Source: Rhododendron vialii
Lineage: Eukaryota > Streptophyta > Magnoliopsida > Ericales > Ericaceae
DNA length: 64,000 bases
NCBI RefSeq assembly: GCF_030253575.1
Contig: NC_080565.1
Coordinates: 14,534,501-14,598,500 of the forward strand
Direction: 5' to 3'
Part shown: positions 45,783-56,844 of the stretch, in pieces
Layout of the letters: the number at the start of each line of letters is the position of its first letter
Position numbering within the stretch: the stretch's first letter is position 1
Position numbers and translations under genes: made by a program
The notes under the pieces: model-generated
What the model saw: only the letters and a program-made list of their open reading frames with translations
What the model was told of the DNA's origin: nothing
Databases searched by the model: none

Positions 45783-47387
45783 TATTGCTACCATTATGTA
45801 TGTTTTCTTTTAGTTATGTTGATATATTATGTTAATTTCGCCCATGCATAATAAGAAAAGCTAATTACAAGACATTATAATTAAGGCAAAACCGTTGTTT
45901 AATGAAGGCAAAACATCAGTGTACAATCTTTAAATCGCTGAACCTGTTTTTACTTTGGAATGATGCCTTCTACCTAACGTGCATATTTGCTAATAACAAA
46001 TACTAGAGGCCGAGGCACACGCGATGTATGTGCAAGTCGAATTTTCATAACGTTTTTGTAAAAATGCTTCCCACTTATTCTCTAACAATATATTCAAGAT
46101 AATATGAGCAAGTAAAAGAAAGAGTTAGAGAGATAGAACCCGATTATAGTGGTTCGGCCCGGATTTGTCCACGGTTCGGCCTAGTCCACTTCTCCTCAAG
46201 CAACTACTTGAAGGTTCCACTAATCTTCAAAAAGATTACAAGTAGTAAGTCTTGCGTGTGCTTACAACAACCTTATCCCCTAGCTTTCCCGAGGAGCTAG
46301 TGCAACCGCAAGAGTTTTCTCCGAAAACCTCTCCAAAACAACAACACCCAAATTCAAACCCGAATTTGGTCTTCTAAGCTTTCAAGTGTTTGACTCAAAC
46401 ACTCGCTTAGGAATTACAAGTATGTGAAGAAAGTATGAAAATTATCGCTCACGACTTGTACAAAATTTCTCTCAAGAAAAATATGAAAGTGGAAGAACAA
46501 GGAGAATTTAGGCTTTGATCTTTGAATAATTTTCTCTTGGAATGATGTCGCTTGAATTGGTACTCATCAATGAGCTCTTGAAGCCTTATATAGCCATCCA
46601 ATCTCCTACTAGCCCGTTTGTAGAGTGATAGACCCGTTGGAAGTTAATTTAGGAAAAATATAGCCGTTGAGATTTTACTGATCTGCGGAAATCTGCATAA
46701 ATGTACTACCGGTCGTCCGGTCGGTCGACCGGGAGGTCGTCCGCTCTCTCAATCGGTCTGCCATCCAGTGAAGTCCGGTTGACAACCTCTTCTGTTCAGA
46801 CAGCCAGCCTGTCAGCCAGTTCGTCAACCTGTAGCTCAAAAATTCATCTGAAAAATTCCGTTAAAGCATGTATTGAGCTTACTAAGTTTTTGTAGATCTT
46901 AAACTTTGAATTCAAGAGACTTTAAGCAATTTTTACAAGGTTGAGAAAATTAGTCCGAAATAACTTGGTGATAACTATAAAAACATCATCAAAATAATTA
47001 ATCTGATTTTCCGACAATCATCAAAATAAATATACAATTGTAATACATATAATTTTCCAACAAATTAATATGCATACATTTTTCCAACAATTGCTACCAT
47101 TATGTATGTTTTCTTTTAGTTATGTTGATAGATTATGTTAATTTCGCCCATGCATAATAACAAAAGCTAATTACAAGACATGATAATTAAGGCAAAACCG
47201 TTGTTTAATGAAGGCAAAACATCAGTGTACAATCTTTAAATCGCTGAACCTGTTCTTACTTTGGAATGATGCCTTCTACCTAACGTTCGTATTTGCTAAT
47301 AACAAATACCAGAGGCCGAGGCACACGCATCGGATTTTCATAACGTTTTTGTAAAAATGCTTCCCACTTATTGTTTGATCAAATTTT
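45783..47387 (+). repeat. 300-bp direct repeat flanking an insertion
   Basis: Copies 45787-46078 and 47096-47387 are about 96 percent identical by eye (both contain TTAATTTCGCCCATGCATAA and GAATGATGCCTTCTACCTAA). The second copy runs into the Helitron C 3' end, while the first is cut at CCCACTTATT by the LTR-like insert. Confidence 0.85.
46085..47065 (-). mobile_element. LTR-like insertion, minus strand
   Basis: On the minus strand it begins TGTTGGAAAATTATATG (47063 downward), a copia-type LTR start. The other end, near 46085-46106, is not resolved. It contains GGTTCGGCCCGG (46153) and a CCGGTCGTCCGGTCGG repeat (46708-46745). No coding domain. The strand and class are tentative. Confidence 0.45.
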
Positions 47388-47443
47388 CACAAATGTTGTG
47401 AAAATCCGACTTGCACATGCATCGCGTGAGCCCCGGCCTCTAG

Positions 47444-48350
47444 TATAATAAAATATAAAGGGGGAGCACCAGTTTGGTCTCTCTCCTGTCATGTATTTTC
47501 CTTTCCTAAAGTATCCTCTAAAGAGAAAAAAAAACACAAAACAAAATAGTTAATTGTAGGGATATATTGGACATTTTAACACACAAAAAACTCCCAAAAC
47601 AGTTAACACACAAAAAAAAACTCCCAAAAACAGTTACCACCCCACTACATGTCCAGATATCCTCAAAACACCCCTTTTTTCTTCAACTGCTCTGTCCATT
47701 TAACAGTTCAACTTTACCGGTTAGTTTCATAGAAAAAAAATTGCCAAATAGCGCCTCACATGAGAAAGAGAGAGCCAAAGGGACCATTTTTGTGAAGAAG
47801 TCTGCCAAATGTCAAGAACTTTGAATCGGTTTGTACCTTCATTTACAACTCATAGCTCTTTACTGTACTCATTCATTTACCTACTTTTGGATTTATTATT
47901 TTCTATTTTTCTTCGTTCATTTTTTTGGCATGATCATGCAACTTGAAGATGTAGTTTTGTGGGCCATTTTTGAAGATGTAGTTTTGTTGCCATTTGATAA
48001 TTGGCCGGATGGATACATGCACGAATATATCTACCGTCACGCTCGTTCGATGCACGGGATTACAAAAACAAAAAAAATTGTTTCGTACTCCTTTTATCCA
48101 CATCTATATATGCTCATATATGCACAATTTGACTCACCAATCACTCTCTTCTCATGCCTCGACTGTGAGTGGGGAACCAAATTTGATAGAACAAATTGGT
48201 CTCCTTTAAAGCCCTCCTTTGAGACCGGGGCACATGCGATGCGTGTACAAATTGAATTTTCACATTTGTGAAAATTTGATCAAACAATAAGTGTGAAACA
48301 TTTTTAAAAAATATTGTGAAAATCCGAGATGCGTGTGCCCCGACTTCTAG
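47444..48350 (+). mobile_element. Helitron D, non-autonomous
   Basis: It starts directly after Helitron C (ATAATAAAATATAAAGGGGG) and ends GTGCCCCGACTTCTAG followed by T (48351). Its 5' 450 bp match Helitron C, and its 3' end matches the C terminus type. An inverted pair CGGGGCACATGC (48227) / GCGTGTGCCCCG (48331) precedes the CTAG. An open frame at 47831-48271 is probably incidental. Confidence 0.72.
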
Positions 48351-48352
48351 TA

Positions 48353-48353
48353 A

Positions 48354-48387
<34 letters not shown>

Positions 48388-48388
48388 T
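48353..48388 (+). repeat. (TG)n(TA)n microsatellite
   Basis: About ten TG units followed by TA units, between Helitron D and the large MULE. Confidence 0.93.
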
Positions 48389-48682
48389 CTCACGTTAAGC
48401 CCTAGTAGGCAGAGAAACGTGCAACCCAGATCTGTCAATGGATATCGTTATTAAGAATTTTTCATAAGTCCATTATAGCACTTTTTAAACCCTATAAGTC
48501 CATTTCTAAATTCTATAACCCCTTAAGTCCATTAACCTCTTAGTAAGGATATAATAACCCTGATTGGACTAATATACCCTTATTTTATAAAAAAAATTTG
48601 CCCCGTTTTTTCATCAATTCAAAAACATTCAGTTCAAAATTCTCCATATCCCGAATAAAACTCCCAAATCACTACAAAACCC

Positions 48683-48737
48683 CTCCCCCCTTCCCCCTTC
48701 CCCCCCCCCCTTCCCCCCCCCCCCCCCTCCCCCCCTT
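48683..48737 (+). repeat. C-rich homopolymer block
   Basis: Runs of C interrupted by TT, almost purely C at 48703-48737. Confidence 0.9.
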
Positions 48738-49150
48738 TCAGAAGGAAGAAACTGGACGATTCCTGTAAAATACTCAAAACACCTAGACGGTTTGTGAAGA
48801 TCAGTGGATCGCCGTCGGCCTTCTTCGTTAACCGATCGATGTCGGACTTCTTCGTTCACCGACGGTCTTGCTTCTCCGATCGTTGCCGTTCGTCGCCCTA
48901 GTTCGTCGGACCTTCTTTGTAGTTCGTCTCCGTTCGTCGCCCGTTCTTCATCCGTTTTATTCTGGTGCATGTGGTCGTTCCTCACTCGTTCATCGGACAT
49001 TAACGGTATATATTCTCCTTTTCCGATTTCGTTTGATTCATCTCCGTCTTTCTGCATAGACGGTCGCCGTCGAAATCCTTCGGTTCATCCCCATTGCCTT
49101 GCTACGATCCATTCGGTGTGTTTCTTAGAAAACCAAAAGTGAACTATGGG

Positions 49151-50560
49151 TATATATGGTTATATATATATTTGCTAGGTTGGTGTTTGGTAAAGCTAGG
49201 GATTCAATTGTTAGTATATATATGGTTATATTAATGACGGTTATATATGGTTATATCAATCTCTGATCTAGTATGGTATGGTTGAATTGAGTTAGAGATT
49301 CGATTGATAGTATATATATGGTTATATCAATGATTTTTTTACTTTTGATATGCCGAGTAGCATAGGTTTGCATTGGACTGCTGTTTATTATAGATCATTT
49401 GTGTTGACTTTCAAGAGATGTTCATACTCTAAACTGATGTTGTTTAGTTCATATGGTTGCGGAAAATGTTTGCAAGTTTGTTTTGAATCGTTCTTCTCCG
49501 TTTGTCGCCCTAATTTCAGGGTCTCAAAATCAGACTTTGCTGACAGACTTCTCCATCAGATCCTACGACGCAATCGATACACTTGGTATGTTTATCTTTG
49601 TATATATGGTTATATGAATGGTTTGGGTATTTTAAGTTCGGGTTTTGTATATATATTGTTATATCATAAATTAGATTTCTTTAAGTTCAGAGTTTGATGA
49701 TCTCTTTTGAGGGTTTTTTATGAATGGTTTATATGTATGTTTATGTGTATGTTTGAGCAGTCCAGCATATATGGTTATATATCTGGTTTGAGCAGTCATA
49801 TGTTCTTAGTTCTTGAGCAGTCATATGTTCTTAGTTCTTGTGCAATCTATACCATCAATCCTATCAAATGGTTAATGGTTACATGTTTTTGTTTTTCTTT
49901 TCGTATATATTGGTTATATAACTGGTCTGGCTATGATAATTTAGTGTTTTACTTGCGAGTATATATGGTTATATCAATATATGAGCAGTCCAGTTTATGA
50001 TTCTCTTAGTATATATGGTTATATAATTGGGTTGGCCAAGTTATCAATTGAGGTAGAGTGTACTTATAAGTTTTTTCCCAACTTAGGAGATAAACCGGAA
50101 TTTCCCTCCAGTATCTCTCTAGAAAATTGATATCATGTCCCCTAAAAATGTCATGTTTAAATCCCCCTAGTATTTTGAATTTTAGACAAAACTCTTGTAT
50201 ACGTTATACAATTGAAAGCTTACTGCTGGATGTTCAATTTTTTGTTATCTAGAGCAGTCCAGTTTATGTTTCTTTTCGTATTTATGGTTATATATATGGT
50301 TTGGCCAAGCTATGTTAGGGTTTCGAGTGCGAGTATATAAGATTGTATCAATGTTGCCTATATATTCGGATCAACTAGGCCGATGCGCGGACCATTTCAA
50401 TAATATAATTTAATTCGTCTTATAGATATAACCCAATTCAACGAAAACACGTTTTCCCTCTGTACATGAGATATATATGGTTATATATCCTATAATGTAT
50501 ACTATATCGGGCCATCATTCATTACATATATGGTTACATGTGATTTTGCTGGTATAGTGT
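49151..50560 (+). repeat. Left subterminal repeats, TATATATGGTTATAT
   Basis: About twelve copies of (G)TATATATGGTTATAT at irregular spacing (for example 49151, 49215, 49241, 49311, 49592, 49768, 49960, 50010, 50468). The inverse complement shares the half-site ATATAAC with the right-hand repeats. Candidate transposase-binding or replication sites (inference). Confidence 0.75.
49520..49585 (+). other. Possible 5' untranslated exon of the Ulp1 gene
   Basis: Acceptor TAATTTCAG before 49520 and donor CTTG|GTATGT after 49585. The sequence GGTCTCAAAATCAGACTTTG resembles 52587-52606 inside the Ulp1 gene (RVPKSDFADRL). A next acceptor (ATGTGCAG) lies at 50679. Confidence 0.35.
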
Positions 50561-50681
50561 ATAATGAGACGTATGACATTTAGGTTATATAACGTTTATG
50601 TTTACATTTAACCACTGATTATCATAAACGTATAAAGCTGTATATTTCCATATGTTAATTTTGTTCATTGTATGTGCAGCA

Positions 50682-53600
50682 ATGACTAAACCAGAAATCA
50701 CAGGGAAAGAGTTGGTACCTGTGGCAAATGCTCAACCATTAGCAATGATTGACCATCAAAAACAGATGAGGCAGAAGAAATCACCAAGGAAACGGACAGT
50801 AGACCCAACTGTCATAAATATTGAAGACAGTGAGGAAAAGTCCAAGGTCGTCAAGTCTGCCTCACCCACCCCCCGGAAAAAAGTGGACGGAAAAAAGAGT
50901 AAAGGACTAGTAGTTGATGATGAAACACCAACTGTACAGAAATCACCTACCCCAACTAAAAAGGTGATGCCGACAAGAATCAAGTTCACAGACCATGGTA
51001 AAAAGCCAGAGACTGAAAATGTTTATGAGAGAAAGAGGAAAAGGGCAAAAAGGGAAGATGAAGGAGTTATAAATCTGCAATCCCTGACAAAGAGAGTGAC
51101 ACGTTCTTCTGAGGCAGTGCATAAATTGAAAAGGGGTAAGGATGGTGAAGAAAAAAAGATCGACACAAAGAAGAAAGAAAAAAAACCACCGCCAAAAGAA
51201 AGGGAGAACAAAGGATTTAAAAGGAAAACAAGGTCTCAAATCCCCAAGGACGGATGTTTGAACAGAAAATCAAAGGTGAACAAAAAGGAAAAGGGGGAAG
51301 AAGAAGAAGATGAGTGGGATGAAGAAGAAGAAGATGAGTGGGATGAAGAAGAGAGGGATGAAGAAGAAAAGGGAAAGGGGAAGAAAGGGCATAAAAGTGA
51401 AGGGTTCAAGGGCAAACGAAAACAAGAAAAAGTAGAACCTGGGATGTCTAATAATCCCCGGAATGTAAAGAGACATATTCAGTACAGGTAAGGACACATG
51501 AATATATGTATATATGATTGTATTGATATAATATTATATATGTTATACTGACTTGTGACAGGATATATATGATGTTATTAACTTGCTAGTTTGATACTTG
51601 AATTATATTGACTTGCTAGTTTGATACAGTAATATGAACACGTGAAAACAATCTGTTGATCAATACATTACTTCTAAAGATTTATACAGAGCACGTGTGG
51701 CTTAGCTGTTCTGAATACTATTCCTTTTTAGAAAGTTACAAGTAGTATTACATTATAATTATATACGCCATGCATGACATAACCCTAGAAACCGATGAAT
51801 CGAAAACTTGTCCAAATTTAGTCCCACTTTTGTTCTATATATATGTCACTGTCAGACCAATCCCATACAAACAGAGAATTTACTAACGACCTAGCTAGCT
51901 AGGTACATCTTCCAATACATAACAATGATGGATGCAGTGGATTCAGCTTATCCCAATCATGCCATATTCACCGAGAATGAAAAATACCGTTGATCGATCT
52001 CTCGGCCGAATCGAACCTTTTAACTAAGATAAGGGATGCATGCAAGGAATGGGGATAGTTATTCTGTATCATTTTAATTGTATTGCACTATCATATTAAT
52101 GTTAGATGTTCCATATTAACATTGATATAATGTTATATATGATATATGTAATTGTGAAAGGTTATGTATAATGTTATTACCTGAATTATATATGGTTATA
52201 TATGGTACTCTGAATCATTTCCAGTGTATTGCTTATATATATGATATTCTGTACCAATGTGTGTATTTTATGCAGGTCAACTTTAAATACTGTGGTAAAA
52301 CTGATAAGGAGTATTCCTACCGGGGAATTCACACCACTTCAAATTCAGGAGATCAATAAAACACCATTTGCGAAAATTTTGTTGGGTATTGTAGAAGCAA
52401 AAATGGATGAGGCCTACGTAAGGAAGAGCGATACCGACGTTTTAAAGTTGGTAAAACAATATGAGGGTACAAGTGGGAGATTCAAATTGGGTGGCAAGTC
52501 TGTGAAAATAACGGCGAAAGAGGTTACACTCATATTTGGAATACAATCTGGTCCTAAAAGGATTGTACTAAATCCAACTCCAAGGGTCCCAAAATCAGAC
52601 TTCGCTGATCGTCTTTGCCCGGGTCCCAAAGGCCAAAGGATATTAACAATTCCGTTACTAAGGGAATTCTTTACCAAGGCTGTTAAAGGCACCACTTTGC
52701 AGGATGCGAATGATTTGGCGCGTGTCCTATGCCTTTTGTTAATAGGGACATTATTTTTTGCAAACACACAAGCCAGAGTGAGTTGGGGTTACTTGGAGTT
52801 CGTGGAATATTTGGATAATAGCACCTCCTACGATTGGGCAACCTTCATCACCGAAGACGTTATCCAAGAATTGAACAAAAGGGCTTCTTTGAAACCAACA
52901 AAAGTCGGAGGATGCGTAATGGGACTTATGGTAACAATGACTTCCCCATTTATAATGTTTATAGGTTTTCCAATTTTTTTGTTCGTTTAAAACTAATTTG
53001 TGCCTTCTTTTAAAAACAGTATTGGCTTTGTGAGCACGTGTCTTTAATTAATCAGGGAGATCCACAAATCATACCAAGGTTCATCAAGTGGAGGATTGGT
53101 GACCTAACAAATGCACTGCGTACAAACAACTTGGACTCTCTTGATCCGCAGTTGGTAAGCATTGTATAGAGTTATATGTTTTTTTATGAACGTATTTATA
53201 AACAGTTTTGGTGCTAGATGTGATTTATAAACATCATTGGTTATTGTCTATTTTTAAAGGTATTATCTTCAGAATTGGAGCCAAGCGACGCGGAGGAAGA
53301 ATTGTATAGGTTTTCCCTAGTCCCTGATGTCAAGACTGATGTCAAGGCTGCTAAGTTGAAGACGGCAGTTGACAAGTCGGGCGATGAGGTCGTGGAGGAT
53401 ACGAGTGATGAGGAAACAGAAAGTGAGCAGGATGAAGTGGTAGACCTACTAGGTATAATCAGAACCTTGACCGAAAATAATGCAGAAAAGGACCATATAA
53501 TTTCTGAACTTCGGAGGGAAAACAAGGAGAAATCTGACACAATAGTTGAACTTAGGAGGAGGATTACAAAGCATACACAAACCACAACACCTGGTTTAGG

Positions 53601-55877
53601 ATTCGAAGGCATCTCCGCACAATTTGATAAAGACCACCTAGAGCACGAAAATGTTACGTTACATACGGAGATAGGCGGCATGCTCATAGAGAAAGACATT
53701 GTTGAAGAAAAACTTGAAGTGGCCGGAGATATAATTGATGATTTTGTGACACATGCTGTAACACAAACGTACAAGGTAAGTCAAATATATTAGGATATAT
53801 ATGCATGCTATTTAATAATCCTATTTAGGTAATAAGTTATCAATTATAAGTGTCGTCTTTTTTTTTTAAAAACAGCCAGTTGAAGATGTGGGCGAGAAGG
53901 AAACCAAGTCTAAAGAACAAGAAATAGAAAATGTGGAAGAAGAAGAAGAAGAAGAAGGGGGGATTGAATTTGTCCAGGATGAGGGTGGGCCAGAGTACAT
54001 AATGCTGCCAGATGCAGAAGTGGACAGTACGACTGTTGAAGCATACACGAGTATACTAGAATGCGACACACCGAAAGGGAAGAGGGGAAAAACGAAAGTA
54101 AAAGTGAAATCATCGTCGCTAACTAGAGGAGTGAAAAAAAAGTTCACCAGAGTGGAGAAGCGGTTAGACGATTATGTCTACAGTGATTTGCAAAAGGGGG
54201 CAAAGAATAAATTGAAACAAAAGTGGAATCCTAGTGCAGCACCGTTGATTCACTTGCTATCGAATACCGATGCGAAGCTATTGCAACAAATCGTTGACTG
54301 TTCTGACGCAGATCTCACGTAAGTAAATATACTACAATCATATAACCTCATATAACCTATTGCATGTTAGGATCTGCCGTGAAAGGGTACATTGTACTGT
54401 TTTGCGACTTGGTAGGGCAATTACATGTTACACTAGTGAAGATTTTTTGGTACCTTGTGATTCTGTGAAAGTGAAAGGGGAAAACTTCCTTCTGGCTTAT
54501 GACTTTTCATGTGTTGTTTTAAGGTTCATGGTTCATTTCCTTGGCCTTTTACTATGCCTCATCCTTTTTAGCTATAATGCATTTCATTACATTAACTGTT
54601 AACTGCTATTTGTTCATAGATGAAAAAACAGAAGAGTACATATTTCCACATTTTCTTATTTATGACCATTAATGCAATGATATAATGTCAAACATATGTG
54701 ATAACAGTTGCACTGTCTGGACCAACGATGTGACGAGAGAAGTTGTACCTCTAGAAGACATACTGAAACTATTACAAGGAGGGGACGTCTCAAACTGGGT
54801 ATGAAAATCCTATCTTATATCATGCATCAAAAACATATAAACAATTTGTGTACATATTGGTCGATTATATTCTTACCTAAATATGGAAAATAATGCAGAT
54901 GATCGACGGTCTAACTCGTATGCTAACGATCCAGCTGGATAATGATAAATACAACCACAGTAACGTTGCATATTTCCCATGCACCATCTGGGTAAAAAAC
55001 ATATATTTTACTCTTGTAAATGCCTGCATATTTAAGGTTATATATGACCATTTGTCTACTGTACTTACAAGATTTACCAATTCAACAGACTATACTGAAC
55101 ACCCCGAAAAGCGATATGAGAGCAGTTCTACTCGACAATAAGCTTGAACGTGTGTTTGAAAACGTCCGGAAAAATGGGACTAAATACTATCGTTACTTGG
55201 TATTCCCTATGAATGGCAATGGAGACAAATCAATGAAAATTACACCGTACCATTGGACAATTCTTTTCTTTGATGTTAGGAAAAAAAATTGGATGCACTA
55301 CAATTCGTTGAGAAAGAGAGACGGCAGAGATCCACTCCTGAAGGACGCCACCTTTGTGGTACGATTAATAATTCCATATATGCAAATACTCGAAAATCCA
55401 TTCACAAAAAATATCACCATCACTAATATTGTGCATTGTAAATGTAGAAAAAATATGTGGAGAATTACATGAAGGAGATGCATGCTGAGATGAAGAACCA
55501 AAGTGCAGGTACGGAAATACTCTTTGAAGAACAGAATTTTGATGCTCCAATCTTCTCACCTCAACATGCCCCACAACAAGAAAGTACATCGTAAGCTTCG
55601 AAACTCCATACAACTTCTACATACAACAGTTTGCAAAGAACTCCAAATCAACTTATCATGTTTATTTGCCACATAACTATGCAGGGTTGATTGTGGTGTT
55701 ATTGTGTGCATTCTCATGGAAGTATTGGCGCACCTTGAGCCAATCCCAAAAACATTGACAAAGACTGAAATTGACAAGTATAGAGCCGGTTTAGTATCTC
55801 GATTTTTGAACGATGAAGGTAAAAGCTGGACGATAAAGAAATGGGAAGCAAGAAGGATGGGGAAGGAGTCGCAATGA
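50682..55877 (+). CDS. Ulp1 (C48) protease-domain protein of MULE, 10 exons
   Basis: Exons: 50682-51487, 52276-52930, 53020-53154, 53260-53775, 53876-54318, 54708-54798, 54899-54991, 55089-55358, 55448-55590, 55685-55877. All have GT-AG borders and matching phases, giving 1114 residues and no internal stop. Residues 1-268 are Lys/Glu-rich, probably nuclear. About 270-530 form a plant-mobile-domain-like region (ITAKEVTLIFGIQSG, GCVMGLMYWLCEHV). About 580-660 is a coiled coil (IISELRRENKEKSDTIVELR), then an acidic stretch. The last 150 residues are Ulp1-like: PYHWTILFFD (His) and VDCGVIVC (Cys). Ulp1 enzymes cleave SUMO conjugates; the role in MULEs is unknown. The usual Asp position reads HYNSL, so Asn replaces Asp. 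The ATG 50682 is the first after the splice acceptor. Confidence 0.82.
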
Positions 55878-56844
55878 GCGTCCGTGCATTTTTGGTGTTT
55901 CCGATACATTATTTTTGGGTTTGGGATTTTATTTGGTTAAGGGGTCTGAACATTTTGATCGGATTTGACTTCGCCTATTAACTGTTAGTGATGGTCTGTT
56001 TTTTTTTTTTTTGATCCGCAGTGATGGTCTGTTTTAGATGGTACATTTTGTAAATGAAGGAATTAATATGTTAATGTAATTGGGAATGTTGGCAGGCTGT
56101 TACATTTGGAAATTAAAATGTATAGTTCATCACAATATATTCGATCTACCTACATGGTCATATTTACTTATGGACTCAAATACACGATAGGATGTTATAT
56201 TACAATGTTAAATGATTTCTTTTGGTTGTGCTGTGCTGTTTCCAATGTATAAAACATTATAACGTTATATATTCTTAACTGGACAAATGGTTATTGTTAA
56301 TGAATTCCAATATATAACGTTAAACCAAAACAACGAAAATCATTTTAGGTTTGCATCCTTAATTTTTCAAAAAAAAACAAATTACTGATGGTTATATATC
56401 AAAAAACTGTACAACATAACAAACATATATGGTCATATATTTGAGTATTTAATATGTAACATAAGGAAAAAATAATATATAATGTTATATAACGTTATAT
56501 AAGTTTAATAACGTTATATACAGTGGACCAGAAAAGGAGAATATGGAAATTTATATAACGTTATATAAATGTAATATGTTACACCGTACACAACTGATGT
56601 CTATAAAACAGCAGTGTATCTAAAAAGGAGAATATAGAATGTTATATAAGGTTATATAAAGCTAAAATGTCAAACTGTACACACCTCACGTCCACAAAAC
56701 AACAGAACTATTTATTTATCCATAATCCAAAAGAAACAATTTCACTATTTTCAGCACGAATAAAGAAAAACAAAACAACCCCCCAACTTTATAATATAGA
56801 TTCGTCCTAATCTCTCCTTTATTCTCATATTTGACCTCCTTGCC
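55878..56844. repeat. Convergent-gene gap with ATATAACGTTATAT palindromes
   Basis: Between the two stop codons. At 56255-56660 there are about eight ATATAACGTTATAT or one-mismatch palindromes (for example 56258, 56480, 56507, 56552, 56636). It must also hold both transcripts' 3' ends; no clear poly(A) signal was chosen. Confidence 0.7.

Larger units (their letters stand above)
40245..47443 (+). mobile_element. Helitron C, large, with nested LTRs and cargo
   Basis: It starts TCTATTCTAATATATAAAGG after an A, and ends GAGCCCCGGCCTCTAG followed by T. The first 450 bp are shared with Helitron D (47446): GGGGGAGCAC(T/C)AGTTTGGT, then ACATGAGAAAGAGAGAG and TTTGTACCTTC. The 3' end is in a near-palindrome with 47311-47345. 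Nested inside are a family S solo LTR with a perfect TSD, a second LTR-like insert (about 46085-47065) and a duplicated 300-bp segment. It carries a gag-like split gene. No Rep/helicase was found. Confidence 0.68.

Noticed and set aside
45783-47387. 300-bp direct repeats as an LTR pair
   Set aside because: They lack TG...CA ends and 5-bp TSDs, and one copy runs on into a Helitron terminus.
47831-48271. 146-codon open frame in Helitron D as a gene
   Set aside because: Composition is AT-driven, no splice partner, no domain, and the element is non-autonomous.
49151-50560. CRISPR-like array of TATATATGGTTATAT
   Set aside because: Spacing is irregular, repeats are AT-rich and imperfect, and the setting is a plant transposon.
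50943-51239. Minus-strand Phe/Leu-rich open frames over the Ulp1 gene's first exon
   Set aside because: They are the reverse reading of a Lys/Glu-rich coding exon.
53241-53774. 177-codon Ser-rich open frame, minus strand
   Set aside because: It is the shadow of the coiled-coil exon of the Ulp1 gene.
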